A stretch of DNA of 64,000 bases from JAAYJT01 sp037446395 (GCA_037446395.1 JBBIIP010000013.1:1-64000); one strand, 5' to 3'; counted from the first letter of the stretch, positions 1-9,064 are shown. Numbers and translations: made by a program. Notes: a model not told the origin generated them from the letters alone.

Positions 1-1
1 T

Positions 2-2635
2 GGCATCACGGGAAGATGGACTCCGGCGACAATAAATACCGCGCTAACCGGCACCACGACCTATACCTTCACTCCCGATTCAGGACAATGCGCCACCACG
101 GCAAGCCTAAGTATCACGATAGAAAGCCAAATTGTTCCGCAATTTGCTGCCATCGGACCCTTGTGCCAACATTCAATTGCGCCAATACTACCTACTACTT
201 CGAGCAATGGCATCGAAGGAACCTGGAGTCCTACAACCATAAATACAGGGATCTCAGGCACATCAATTTATGTTTTCACACCTCTCAGTGGTCAATGTGC
301 GACTGCACTAAACATGAATATTACAATTTCTAAACAAATAAATCCGCAATTTTCTACGATTGGCCCCTTGTGTCAGAATTCTATACCACCCTCATTGCCG
401 ACAACATCAATTAATGGGATTACCGGATGCTGGATACCGAATATTATCAACACTAGCATTGTAGCTACTTCAACCTACACCTTCATACCGGATGATGGCC
501 AATGTGCAGCTCAGTACAGTCTCATGATTAGTGTAAATCCTCTTCCGATATTTGATTGCCCCACTTTTGCTTCTGTGTGCCAAGGCAGTTCAGCATTGCT
601 ATTCAACCTGCCTGGAAAAGTCAGATACAAAGGTTCAATTGTGACACAATTCAACCCGACTTTGCCAGGTGTTCATAGTTTTACCTATGTAGTCACATCC
701 CCTCAGGGTTGCGCTGACTCCTGCATATTTACTATTTCAGTAGATCCAGCTCCAGAAGTGTATGCCGGATCAGATAAAACTATTCCTTTCGGAACCTCAA
801 TTACTTTGGGTGATGCTACTGCAGGGGGATTACCACCGTTCACATACAGTTGGGCTCCGGTAACCGCTTTTGTTAACCCGAATTCACTCAATCCAACAAC
901 AGTCAACCTTACACAAACCACTTTGTGTACGTTGACTGTTACTGATGCAAGGGGTTGTGTCAGCAGCGACCAGGTGCTCATCAATGTGGCCGGAGGACCC
1001 TTAAGCGTAAACATCGTTGCCAATCCTGCGATCCTTTGCAAGGGCGACATGACCGTACTTGCCACTGTTGCTACGGGCGGGTCCGGCAAATATACATACA
1101 ACTGGGCATCAACTCCCTCCGGATTCACTTCAACTGTGCCTAACCCATCTATCAGCCCGCTGTCAACTACAACATATACTGTGACAGTAAGCGATGACTA
1201 CAACACAGCCATTGCCAGCGTTGTGGTTGTCGTTAACCCCAGCCCTGAAATTAACGGTATTTCGGTGCGTCATTCTACCAATGGGCAACCAAATGGAAAC
1301 GCAGAGATCTATGTGAGCGAGGGGCACCCGCCATACCAGTACTCACTCGCCGGAACAAATACCTGGCAAAACAGCAATTTGTTTAATACCCTGATGCCTG
1401 GCGTTTATATTGTCAGGGTACGCGATTCAAACGGATGCATTAATGAACAAAAGTTTAATATATACAATTTCGTGCTTGGTGAAGTTCATGTGATTGCCGG
1501 TTCTGTTGAGGGTTGTTTGAACAGCAAACTTATTGCAGCTGTGAAAGCCAATGGCTTTGTGAATATTGCCGAATTTAAACTTAAGGTGAAATATGATGAA
1601 ACCCGGCTGCGTTTCATTGCCATCACTGATGTTCACCAAAACTTAACAAGAGGCCATGTGCAGATTATTCAACCTGATGACCAATCAATTGCTGTCTTGT
1701 TTAGGGCAACTGATTCGGTAACCATTTTGGATGGAAACCTGTTCAAAATTCATTTTCAGGGAATTAAGGCAGGTGAAACCAATTTGGATTGGGATAAACC
1801 TGAATGTTATTTCTATACCACCAACGGATACCAGTTCCCCACGATTTTTATAAAAGGTAAAGCAGATGTGAATCCATTACCGAAGCTAAAAGTATTGGCA
1901 AAAGAAAGCTATTGCGAAGGCGATGAACTCACCCTCCAGGCACAGTCACTGGATAACCAGATGATAAACTATTCCTGGCAGGATCCTGCAGGTAATACTT
2001 ATCTGGGTGCACGCCTTCCTTTAGGCCCACTCACAACAAAGCATTCAGGCACATATGTATTAAAAGGAGTCAATAACCATGGCTGCGATACAACACTTTT
2101 TGTTCCAATAATCGTTAATAAAGTTCCTGTCGTAAAATTTGCCAATATCAAATCAGATACTATTTGCATTGATGGACTCTATCAACTCAATCCAATCCCG
2201 GGAGGGTATGCAAAGTACAAATGGAACACAGGAAGTACTGCCCCGACTCTTATGATAGGTAAAGAAGGGATTTATTGGGTTGAAGTCACAAACGAGTTTG
2301 ACTGTAAGGCGAAAGTCTCAGTGGTTGTTCTGCCCTGCGACTACAGGCCTGAAATACTTTTCAATGCATTCTCGCCCAACGGAGATGGTTTGAATGAAAC
2401 ATTTGCACCTTTTAAGAATGTGACTGGTATACATAATTATTCTATTCAAATCTTTAATAGGTGGGGACAACTCATACATAGCTCAACTGACAAGGCTGCC
2501 GGTTGGGATGGAACATTCAATGGAAAGCCTATGCCTGCTGATGTGTATGCCTATTTGGTTCAATACACTTTGCCTGCATACTTCAATAACCGAACCGTAC
2601 AATCTATTCGCGGAATTGTGACATTGGTAAAATGA
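2..2635 (+). CDS. T9SS type B (gliding-motility C-terminal domain) surface protein, 5' end cut by the window
   Basis: The frame is open from base 2, so the true start lies upstream and an internal ATG at 161 is not the start. The protein is a string of beta-sandwich modules. It begins with two and a half tandem repeats of about 65-69 residues (units near 2-130, 131-337 and 338-535) sharing GPLCQxS, LPTTSxNGI and YTFxPxxGQCA. PKD/Ig-like modules follow, then an SprB-type repeat (about 1237-1470) and a cohesin-like domain (about 1470-1880). The last 95 residues hold FSPNGDGLNE, IFNRWGQLI and WDGTFNG, the signature of the CHU_C/gliding-motility C-terminal domain that directs export and surface attachment by the type IX secretion system. 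The likely role is adhesin or cell-surface structural protein; the ligand is unknown. Confidence 0.9.
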   Translation, partial: GITGRWTPATINTALTGTTTYTFTPDSGQCATTASLSITIESQIVPQFAAIGPLCQHSIAPILPTTSSNGIEGTWSPTTINTGISGTSIYVFTPLSGQCATALNMNITISKQINPQFSTIGPLCQNSIPPSLPTTSINGITGCWIPNIINTSIVATSTYTFIPDDGQCAAQYSLMISVNPLPIFDCPTFASVCQGSSALLFNLPGKVRYKGSIVTQFNPTLPGVHSFTYVVTSPQGCADSCIFTISVDPAPEVYAGSDKTIPFGTSITLGDATAGGLPPFTYSWAPVTAFVNPNSLNPTTVNLTQTTLCTLTVTDARGCVSSDQVLINVAGGPLSVNIVANPAILCKGDMTVLATVATGGSGKYTYNWASTPSGFTSTVPNPSISPLSTTTYTVTVSDDYNTAIASVVVVVNPSPEINGISVRHSTNGQPNGNAEIYVSEGHPPYQYSLAGTNTWQNSNLFNTLMPGVYIVRVRDSNGCINEQKFNIYNFVLGEVHVIAGSVEGCLNSKLIAAVKANGFVNIAEFKLKVKYDETRLRFIAITDVHQNLTRGHVQIIQPDDQSIAVLFRATDSVTILDGNLFKIHFQGIKAGETNLDWDKPECYFYTTNGYQFPTIFIKGKADVNPLPKLKVLAKESYCEGDELTLQAQSLDNQMINYSWQDPAGNTYLGARLPLGPLTTKHSGTYVLKGVNNHGCDTTLFVPIIVNKVPVVKFANIKSDTICIDGLYQLNPIPGGYAKYKWNTGSTAPTLMIGKEGIYWVEVTNEFDCKAKVSVVVLPCDYRPEILFNAFSPNGDGLNETFAPFKNVTGIHNYSIQIFNRWGQLIHSSTDKAAGWDGTFNGKPMPADVYAYLVQYTLPAYFNNRTVQSIRGIVTLVK

Positions 2636-2729
2636 TGCCAACAAACCGAATCTTAAAACATCTCCTTGAAATGGTTCTGGCAGTGATGCGAAAAATCTCT
2701 AAAAGTTTTTATAAAGATATGCGGAGCAA

Positions 2730-2856
2730 TAGATGATAAGAGATTGTCAATCAAACAGTTTTACAGGCTGCCAGCCCGGAAATTAAATGGTAGAACGTGC
2801 TACCATCCTTCAAACCGGCAAATAGGTAAGGATGCTGTAAACTGGTTTATCATCTA
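2730..2856. repeat. 127-bp imperfect palindrome between convergent genes
   Basis: Outer arms TAGATGATAA (2730-2739) and TTATCATCTA (2847-2856) are perfect complements. Inside them AAACAGTTTTACAG (2753-2766) pairs with CTGTAAACTGGTTT (2835-2848) with one base shifted. At the centre ATGGTAG (2787-2793) and CTACCAT (2800-2806) form a 7-bp hairpin with a six-base loop. It lies between the stop of the T9SS gene and the stop of the convergent fur-like gene. There is no T-run, so a classical terminator is unlikely. A small non-autonomous mobile element (MITE-like) or a structured 3' region are the main options. Confidence 0.5.
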
Positions 2857-2889
2857 CGATGAAAATCAGAAAACTGGATGTAACAACCA

Positions 2890-3360
2890 TCAATGACCCG
2901 GAGTTTTGGGCGCATTGCGGAATCCGTAAAGCGTAAGGGCGTGATGGGCAATTTTTACATTGAGCATCTTTTCGATTGAATGTTTGATCTCATAAAGCCT
3001 GGGTTCGCAAAACTCAAGTATTTCACCACTTTCCAGATCAATGAAATGGTCGTGTTGCCTAAATTTATATGACTTCTCATATTCGGCAGCGTGATTGCTG
3101 AATTGGTGCTTTGCAACAAGGTTGCAGTTCTGGAGCAGCTCGATGGTGTTGTAGAGTGTGGCCCGACTTACCCTGTAATTGTTGTTTTTCATCCTGATGT
3201 AGAGTGTCTCCACGTCAAAGTGTCCTTCGGTGTCGTAGATTTCGCGGAGGATAGAAAACCGCTCAGGAGTTTTTCGGTGGCCATTGCTTTGCAGATAATC
3301 AGTAAAAATCTTTTTCACAGATTCGAATATTGTGCGATCTGTCTCTCGGGTTTTTGACAT
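2890..3360 (-). CDS. Fur-family metal-dependent transcriptional regulator
   Basis: A 156-residue protein of Fur-family length. The N-terminal winged helix includes GHFDVETLY (46-54) and the recognition helix RVSRATLYNTIELL (63-76). The regulatory metal site HDH (103-105) and a later His127 are present. The structural zinc CxxC that normally follows the HxH motif is replaced by DLES (108-111), which is common in Bacteroidota members, and the only cysteines are Cys79 and Cys118. It should bind iron or another divalent metal and repress uptake or oxidative-stress genes; Fur, PerR and Zur cannot be told apart here. It is a single gene, convergent with the T9SS gene. A candidate Fur-type box lies in its own promoter, suggesting autoregulation. 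Confidence 0.88.
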   Translation of the reverse strand: MSKTRETDRTIFESVKKIFTDYLQSNGHRKTPERFSILREIYDTEGHFDVETLYIRMKNNNYRVSRATLYNTIELLQNCNLVAKHQFSNHAAEYEKSYKFRQHDHFIDLESGEILEFCEPRLYEIKHSIEKMLNVKIAHHALTLYGFRNAPKTPGH

Positions 3361-3384
3361 AGGGGTTACTCGTTAAAAACGCGA

Positions 3385-3429
3385 TAAAAGTATCAAATTT
3401 TATTTTTATTTAGAACCATTAAAAATAAA
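3385..3429 (-). promoter_or_regulatory. Probable promoter and Fur-type operator of the fur-like gene
   Basis: On the minus strand TACTTTTA (3385-3392) resembles the Bacteroidota -7 box with one mismatch. Just upstream, TTAGAACCATTAAAA (3410-3424) matches 10 of 12 fixed positions of the Fur/PerR-type pattern TTAnAATnATTnTAA and covers the expected -33 position. A wider inverted repeat, TTTATTTTTA (3399-3408) and TAAAAATAAA (3420-3429), flanks the centre. Autoregulation is inferred, and the AT-richness raises the chance of coincidence. Confidence 0.35.
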
Positions 3430-3610
3430 TAATCTCTTACTTGTGAAATAAACGATTTGCTTTTTTGTCTAAAAACACCACATATCTCATACTGGCAGAG
3501 GGTTACGCGAAAAATCGAATAATGCCATTTTCGAGTTTACAAGATGTTTTTTAATGACTGGAAATAAAGCCTAAACATAGATGGTGTAAGGCGAAGGCAG
3601 AGAGATTCAC

Positions 3611-5860
3611 TTATGAAGTAATGCGTTCAATTCGGGTTACTTTTTTAATATCTTTGATCTTTAATAAATCGTTGATTACATTATTCAGACCGGTTGTGTC
3701 GTGAACATAGAGCATGACGGTTGCTTGTGTGAATTGCCCTGAGCTATCCAGAATACAGGATTTGATATTCAGTTTATGCTTGTCAGAAATAATCTTAACG
3801 ATTTCAAAGAGCAGCCCGGCTCTATCAATCCCTGCTATTTTAATGCCGGTCAACACCGAAATTGCTTCTGAAGTTCTCCATTTCGTTTTTACAATGCGCT
3901 TTCCAAACTTAGAACTGAGCTGGATTGCTTCCGGGCAGTTGGTTCGGTGAATGTTGATGGTTTGGTCAGGCAAAATAAAACCGACTACATCGTCGCCGGG
4001 TATTGGATTACAGCATGTTGAATAGGAATACTTTATGGCAGAAAGATCTTCGCCAAGCAAAAGAGATTCCGGCATGCTTTTAATCTTTTCGGCTAGCAGC
4101 ACCGCCAATGGTTTGGTTTCGGTTGACGCTGATTTAGACAGCGATCGCCTTAAAAAGCCCAACCAACCTGGAGAGTTGTGTGCCTGGCAGCAATTCTTAA
4201 CATCCTTGAGGGTGATATCGCCCCGTGCAACAAAAAAATATAAATCTGTAGGACTGATAATTCCTTTGTATTCCATGAATTTATTTCGGTTGTGCCTCGA
4301 AAACTCAATATCCAGGGTCTTGAAATAAAACATGAGTTTTTCTTTGCCCTCGTTACGAAAACTTTTTCTTTCTTCCTTAATAGCGGTTTTTATATTTAAA
4401 CGCGCACGGGCAGTAACCACCCATTCTAACCACTCTTCTTGTGGGGATTGCTTTTTTGAAGTGATAATCTCAATTTGATCGCCTGTGCGGAGCTGTTGAT
4501 TGAGAGGCACCAGGCGATGATTCACCTTGGCTGCGATACAAGTGTTGCCTATTTCGGTGTGAATGGCGTATGCAAAATCCAAAGCGGTTGATTTTGCGGG
4601 CAACGTCCGGAGCTCTCCCTTGGGCGTAAAAACAAAAATCTCATCGGTGAAAAGATTGAATTTAAAATCTTCAACGAATGCAAGCGCGTTCGAATCGGGC
4701 GACTGCAGTAGATCGCGAATGCGCATTAAATATCGGTCGAGCGATGTTAGCTCGGTTTGAGATCCGTTGCTTTTGTCTTTGTATTTCCAGTGGGCAGCGT
4801 AGCCGCGCTCGGCTATTTCATTCATTCTCCGGCTTCGGATCTGAACCTCAACCCACTGGCCAGTTTTGCTCATCACAGTAGTGTGTAATGATTCATATCC
4901 ATTTGCTTTGGGTGTCGAAATCCAATCGCGCAGACGCTTTTGTTGTGGATGATAATGGTCGGTGATGATGCTGTAAACCTTCCAGCAGTCTATCTTTTCG
5001 TTTTCCAAAGGGCTCTCAATGATGACACGGATGGCAAAAACATCATAAACTTCTTCAAAAGGAATTTCCTTTTCCTTCATTTTTGCCCAGATGCTTGAAA
5101 TTGACTTTTCGCGCGCTTCCATCACATAGTTTATACCTTGCCGATCGAGCGATTCTTTGATCGGCTGCATGAACTGGTTGATGAATTTTTCTCGCCCAGA
5201 CTTGGTTTCGCGAAGCTTTAATGAAATGTTTTTATACACCTCCGGATCGGTGTATTTCTGCGAGAGATCTTCGAGTTCGCTCTTTATGGCGTATAATCCA
5301 AACCGCAATGCCAATGGGGCGTAGAGGAAGGCTGTTTCGGATGCAATTTTCATTTGCTTTGCCGGTATCATGCTATCCAGCGTTCGCATGTTGTGAAGTC
5401 GGTCGGCAAGCTTAATTAAAATAACCCTCACATCATCTGACAGCGAAATGATCACTTTTTTGAAATTCTCAGCCTGCACCGAAGGAATATCAATGTCAGA
5501 GATATCTTCGATTTTAGTCAATCCGTCAATAATGGTTGATGCCTTCTTCCCAAAATGTTTTTCTATGTCGGCCAGGGTGAATTCCGTGTCCTCAACTACG
5601 TCGTGCAGCAATGCACAAATCACAGCCAGGGAACCCAGGCCTATTTCTTCTGCAACGATTTTTGCAACCTCCAGGGGGTGATAAATATATGGCTCTCCGG
5701 TTTTGCGGCGTGCCTTGCTGTGCGCTTTTAGCGAAAAGTTAAAAGCCTTCCGGATTTCTCTTTTTTCGCTAAGCTCGACTGAGGGTGGAAGCGCACGCAA
5801 AACTTGCCTGTATCGTTTCAGAATTTCACGCGCTTCATGCTTTTCATCAACAACATACAT
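3611..5860 (-). CDS. RelA/SpoT homolog, bifunctional (p)ppGpp synthetase/hydrolase
   Basis: Makes and degrades the stringent-response alarmones ppGpp/pppGpp in the cytoplasm. At 749 residues it has the full long-RSH layout. The N-terminal HD hydrolase has His61, His86-Asp87 (LLHDVVEDT) and DRLHNMRTL (152-160), so hydrolase activity looks intact. The synthetase domain carries STPKANGYESLHTTV and EIAERGYAAHWKYK (about 317-365). The TGS domain starts at EIFVFTPKGELRTLP (about 403-462). A Cys-containing helical region and a C-terminal ACT domain (about 675-745) follow. Intact catalytic motifs on both sides argue for a bifunctional Rsh rather than a RelA specialist. It is monocistronic with its own -7 box at 5893-5900; the 250-bp gap before fur suggests separate transcription. 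Confidence 0.95.
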   Translation of the reverse strand: MYVVDEKHEAREILKRYRQVLRALPPSVELSEKREIRKAFNFSLKAHSKARRKTGEPYIYHPLEVAKIVAEEIGLGSLAVICALLHDVVEDTEFTLADIEKHFGKKASTIIDGLTKIEDISDIDIPSVQAENFKKVIISLSDDVRVILIKLADRLHNMRTLDSMIPAKQMKIASETAFLYAPLALRFGLYAIKSELEDLSQKYTDPEVYKNISLKLRETKSGREKFINQFMQPIKESLDRQGINYVMEAREKSISSIWAKMKEKEIPFEEVYDVFAIRVIIESPLENEKIDCWKVYSIITDHYHPQQKRLRDWISTPKANGYESLHTTVMSKTGQWVEVQIRSRRMNEIAERGYAAHWKYKDKSNGSQTELTSLDRYLMRIRDLLQSPDSNALAFVEDFKFNLFTDEIFVFTPKGELRTLPAKSTALDFAYAIHTEIGNTCIAAKVNHRLVPLNQQLRTGDQIEIITSKKQSPQEEWLEWVVTARARLNIKTAIKEERKSFRNEGKEKLMFYFKTLDIEFSRHNRNKFMEYKGIISPTDLYFFVARGDITLKDVKNCCQAHNSPGWLGFLRRSLSKSASTETKPLAVLLAEKIKSMPESLLLGEDLSAIKYSYSTCCNPIPGDDVVGFILPDQTINIHRTNCPEAIQLSSKFGKRIVKTKWRTSEAISVLTGIKIAGIDRAGLLFEIVKIISDKHKLNIKSCILDSSGQFTQATVMLYVHDTTGLNNVINDLLKIKDIKKVTRIERITS

Positions 5861-5892
5861 GTCGGGTAGTCCTTCGGGTGTGCATTAGGATA

Positions 5893-5900
5893 CAAAAGTA
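5893..5900 (-). promoter_or_regulatory. -7 promoter box of the RelA/SpoT gene
   Basis: The minus strand reads TACTTTTG, a full match to the Bacteroidota -7 consensus TAnnTTTG. It lies about 32 bases before the ATG at 5860, giving a short leader. No good -33 TTTG at 19-20 bases was found. Confidence 0.5.
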
Positions 5901-5987
5901 CACATTAATTGCATGCATCAGAGCAGGCAAAAATTGGCTGCTCAGAAGAAATCAATGACGAAAAAACCGCAGTTCGAATAAAGTTAG

Positions 5988-5995
5988 TACTTTTG
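5988..5995 (+). promoter_or_regulatory. -7 promoter box of the second T9SS type B gene
   Basis: TACTTTTG matches TAnnTTTG exactly. Transcription would begin near 6001, downstream of the first in-frame ATG (5998), which favours the ATG at 6013 as the true start. The -33 element is weak. Confidence 0.45.
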
Positions 5996-6012
5996 GAATG
6001 AATGATCCTGGT

Positions 6013-8646
6013 ATGAAAAAATGGTTTTTAATTTTAATTACTAATCTGATAGTGAGTGCTTTATTTGCCACACATCAGCGTTCGGGAGAAATTACCTACA
6101 TTCACATATCAGGGCTTATCTATGAGTTTACGATTATCACTTATACTTTTGCACCCAGTCCGGCCGATCGGCCTGAGCTCGACATTAAATGGGGAGACGG
6201 GACCACATCAACGCTTCAAAGAGTAAATGGGCCTCCGGGATACAACCCGGCAGGAATATGGGTTGCACATGTTGGCGAAATTGTTGGCCCAAATATCCGC
6301 AAGAATGTTTACATCGGCAGGCATACTTATCCGGGAGCTTCAACGTATATTGTTTCGCTCGAAGATCCCAACCGAAATGCTGGTGTTATTAATATTCCCA
6401 ATTCTGTTGATGTTCCATTCTACATAGAAACCATTCTTACAATTAACCCACTGCTGGGTAAGAATAACTCACCACAGCTGCTTTTGCCACCCATTGACAA
6501 TGCCTGCGTCGGCTATCCATTCATGCATAATACAGGAGCATTTGACCCGGATGGAGATAGCCTATCGTTTAAACTCGTTACATGCAAAGGGCTGAATGGA
6601 AATCCGATCCCGGGATATACGATTCCCACGGCATCAACTTCTCTGACTGTCGACCCGATTAGCGGAGAACTGCGTTGGATAAATCCTACCATGCTGGGTG
6701 AATATAACCTGGCTATATTGGTAGAAGAATGGCGGATGGGTCGAAAAATTGGCTCCGTAGTGCGCGATTTGCAGGTGATTGTCGGCACATGCGATAATAA
6801 CCCAAATCCGCCTGTTTTAAATGTACCTGATTATTTCTGTGTTGTGGCCGGTGAAACACTGACATTCAAGGTAAAAGCATCGGATAAGGATGGAAATGTA
6901 ATAACCCTCACAGGTACAGGTCAGCCCTTGTTACTGACAACCAGCCCTGCCATATTTCCACAACCCACCGATTCGGCCAACCATGTCACTTCGACCTTTT
7001 TCTGGCCTACCACTTGTGAACACATAAAAAAAGCGCCATATCAGATGTTTTTCAAAGCGCAGGATAATGGCACACCGGTTAGATTAATTGATGTCAAAAC
7101 CGTAAATATTCTTGTAATAGCCCCGGCGCCAAAAGACCTGACTGCCACTCCGGTTGGAAACAGCTTTAAACTGATGTGGAGAAAAAGCCTCTGTAATAAA
7201 GCCAACGGTTATAAGGTTTTTCGAAAAGCCGGAGCTTCATCATTTTTACCCGGAAATTGTATCACCGGAGTTCCTTCTTCAACCGGTTTTCAATTGATAA
7301 AGACATTAAATTCTATAAATGACACCCTTTTTACCGATACAGGAAGTGGCCTGGCTTTTATTCCGGGCATGGAATATTGTTATCTGGTGACTGCCATTTT
7401 CCCTGATGATTCTGAAAGTTACGCATCAAACCAGGCATGTGCATCACCCAAACGCGACCTGCCAATCATCACCAATACGAGTGTAACCAATACATCAACC
7501 ACTCAAGGTACGGTGTTGGTAATGTGGTCGAAACCCAAAGAACTCGACCTGATCCAAACCCCAGGACCGTTCAGGTATAGAATCAGAAGAGCACTGGCAG
7601 CGCAAGGTAATTTTCAGGTTATTGACTCTTTGTCCGGACTTAATGATACAATATACATTGATCGCAACCTGAATACCTCGTCCGGGGCATATACATATAT
7701 AATTGATCTGATAAACGATACCCCGGGTAATCGGTTCCTGGTCGGTTCTTCACAACCAGCCACAACCATGTTTCTGATTATCGCTCCCCAGGACTCGAAA
7801 CTAAACCTCACGTGGAATGTGAATGTACCCTGGCCGAATAATGAATATACCATTCAAAGGTTAAACTCCCAGTCGCTGGTTTTTGATTCAATAGGAACAT
7901 CAAAAACTCCCGCTTTTTCCGATACACAAGTAACAAACGGAGTCAACTATTGCTATAAGATTCATAGTCGTGGTTCATATCCGGTAGCCGGCCTGGTTTC
8001 TCCGATTTTAAATTTTTCTCAGGAGAAATGCGCTTCCCCTAAAGATGTTACTCCCCCATGCGCCCCCTACCTGTGGGTAAAGACCGATTGTGACCAGCTG
8101 GCCAACCTGCTTACCTGGACCAATACCAACAAATATTGCCCAAATACTAATGATACGCGCAAATACTATATATGGTATCGGATTTCTCCAGCATCAGATT
8201 TCAAAGTCATAGATTCGACACTATCTGCCGCCGACACCTCCTATGTGCATCGTGTGAAGATAACCATATCAGGCTGCTACTCAATCACATCTTTCGATGA
8301 TAAAAATAACATGAGCGAATTCTCAAACGAAGTTTGTGTTGCGTTGGATGCCTGCCCTCAATATCGCCTTCCTAATGTTTTTACTCCCAACGGTGATAAC
8401 TATAACGACCTCTGGATTCCATTTCCATTTTCAGGTGTTGAAAAGGTTAACCTTAAAGTTTTTAACAGATGGGGTAGAATGGTATTCGAAACCAACGACC
8501 CACATGTGAACTGGGATGGTAAAAATAGCGCTACAAATCAGAATTGCCCGGATGGAGTATATTTTTATGTTTGCGAAGTGTTTGAGGCTGCTTCAGAGGG
8601 ACTTCGGCAGAGAACAATCAACGGGAGTGTCCATATCCTGAGATAA
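6013..8646 (+). CDS. T9SS type B (gliding-motility C-terminal domain) surface protein with Ig/FnIII-like modules
   Basis: About 877 residues. The start at 6013 gives a clean signal peptide, MKKWFLILITN then VSALFA; an upstream in-frame ATG at 5998 would add five residues but lies at the predicted transcription start. The mature part begins with THQRSGEITY, then a beta-rich region with WGDGTTSTL, cadherin/Ig-like segments such as GAFDPDGDSLSFKL, and three or more FnIII-like modules containing DLTATPVGNSFKLMWRK-type strands. The final ~95 residues carry VFTPNGDNYNDLW, VFNRWGRMVFE and NWDGKN, the CHU_C type B sorting domain. It should be exported by Sec and T9SS and displayed on the surface, possibly in adhesion or gliding. 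The ligand cannot be inferred. Confidence 0.9.
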   Translation: MKKWFLILITNLIVSALFATHQRSGEITYIHISGLIYEFTIITYTFAPSPADRPELDIKWGDGTTSTLQRVNGPPGYNPAGIWVAHVGEIVGPNIRKNVYIGRHTYPGASTYIVSLEDPNRNAGVINIPNSVDVPFYIETILTINPLLGKNNSPQLLLPPIDNACVGYPFMHNTGAFDPDGDSLSFKLVTCKGLNGNPIPGYTIPTASTSLTVDPISGELRWINPTMLGEYNLAILVEEWRMGRKIGSVVRDLQVIVGTCDNNPNPPVLNVPDYFCVVAGETLTFKVKASDKDGNVITLTGTGQPLLLTTSPAIFPQPTDSANHVTSTFFWPTTCEHIKKAPYQMFFKAQDNGTPVRLIDVKTVNILVIAPAPKDLTATPVGNSFKLMWRKSLCNKANGYKVFRKAGASSFLPGNCITGVPSSTGFQLIKTLNSINDTLFTDTGSGLAFIPGMEYCYLVTAIFPDDSESYASNQACASPKRDLPIITNTSVTNTSTTQGTVLVMWSKPKELDLIQTPGPFRYRIRRALAAQGNFQVIDSLSGLNDTIYIDRNLNTSSGAYTYIIDLINDTPGNRFLVGSSQPATTMFLIIAPQDSKLNLTWNVNVPWPNNEYTIQRLNSQSLVFDSIGTSKTPAFSDTQVTNGVNYCYKIHSRGSYPVAGLVSPILNFSQEKCASPKDVTPPCAPYLWVKTDCDQLANLLTWTNTNKYCPNTNDTRKYYIWYRISPASDFKVIDSTLSAADTSYVHRVKITISGCYSITSFDDKNNMSEFSNEVCVALDACPQYRLPNVFTPNGDNYNDLWIPFPFSGVEKVNLKVFNRWGRMVFETNDPHVNWDGKNSATNQNCPDGVYFYVCEVFEAASEGLRQRTINGSVHILR

Positions 8647-8689
8647 TTGGGGCGGAATAATCGCGAAATAAAAATTTTTTCAAAAAATA

Positions 8690-8720
8690 TTTGGTGGATA
8701 TTATAATATTCATACCTTTG
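8690..8720 (+). promoter_or_regulatory. Strong Bacteroidota-type promoter upstream of the ribosomal block
   Basis: TTTG (8690-8693) and TACCTTTG (8713-8720) are separated by 19 bases, a complete -33/-7 pair of the Bacteroidota sigma-ABfr type. Transcription would start near 8726, about 340 bases before rpsL. This is the best-formed promoter I found in the window. Confidence 0.7.
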
Positions 8721-8725
8721 CACCC

Positions 8726-8990
8726 GCAAAATTGGGGCCGGTAAAGGGACTCGTCCCTGACAAACAAGCTTCATGGCTTGATAAGCATAGGAAACCTGAG
8801 AAAATCAGACAATATAGGTTTCACCGGTATCTTGGAACTCGTGGCAAGCCCCTGTCACTTCAACCAATAAAAGATACTGTTGGCAGTCTGAAGTGTATAC
8901 TTCTCTCCTTTCCTTACTTATTCATTCTTGAAGAATTGCTGTCAGCCGGTACATCCACTGATGTTTAAAAAATTTGTTTTTAATAGTGAC
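8726..8990 (+). ncRNA. Candidate structured leader RNA (or small RNA) upstream of rpsL
   Basis: The 418-base gap 8647-9064 has no convincing gene. Downstream of the 8690-8720 promoter lie several helices. CCGGT (8738-8742) pairs with ACCGG (8823-8827) and encloses three hairpins: AGGGA/TCCCT (8745-8749 with 8754-8758, loop CTCG), CAAGC/GCTTG (8765-8769 with 8776-8780) and GAAACCT/AGGTTTC (8791-8797 with 8816-8822). A second domain follows, CACTTCA/TGAAGTG (8856-8862 with 8889-8895) with inner CCAA/TTGG. It could be a leader sensing a ribosomal protein or a separate small RNA. I could not match it to tmRNA, RNase P or SRP RNA. The 3' end is uncertain because no T-run terminator was seen. Confidence 0.45.
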
Positions 8991-9010
8991 TGACATAAAG
9001 AAATAATGTG

Positions 9011-9018
9011 TACTTTTG
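9011..9018 (+). promoter_or_regulatory. Second -7 box, proximal promoter of rpsL
   Basis: TACTTTTG matches TAnnTTTG and would start transcription near 9024, about 40 bases before rpsL. A small hairpin CCTC/GAGG (9023-9026 with 9033-9036) would sit at the very 5' end of that transcript. A -33 element at the proper distance is not clear. Confidence 0.5.
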
Positions 9019-9064
9019 CGCCCCTCTTTAGCGAGGAGGTTTTGATAAATTTAATTGCATAAAT

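Noticed and set aside
16..333. A 105-codon plus-strand frame at the window edge
   Set aside because: It overlaps the T9SS protein frame, which is open from base 2 and has clear domain repeats; the other frame has no recognisable features.
8732..8968. A 78-codon frame in the leader before rpsL
   Set aside because: It needs a TTG start, has no recognisable family, and its bases form the hairpins of the proposed structured RNA.
8726..8990. tmRNA, RNase P RNA or SRP RNA as identity of the leader RNA
   Set aside because: None of the hallmark conserved motifs of these RNAs could be found in the stretch.
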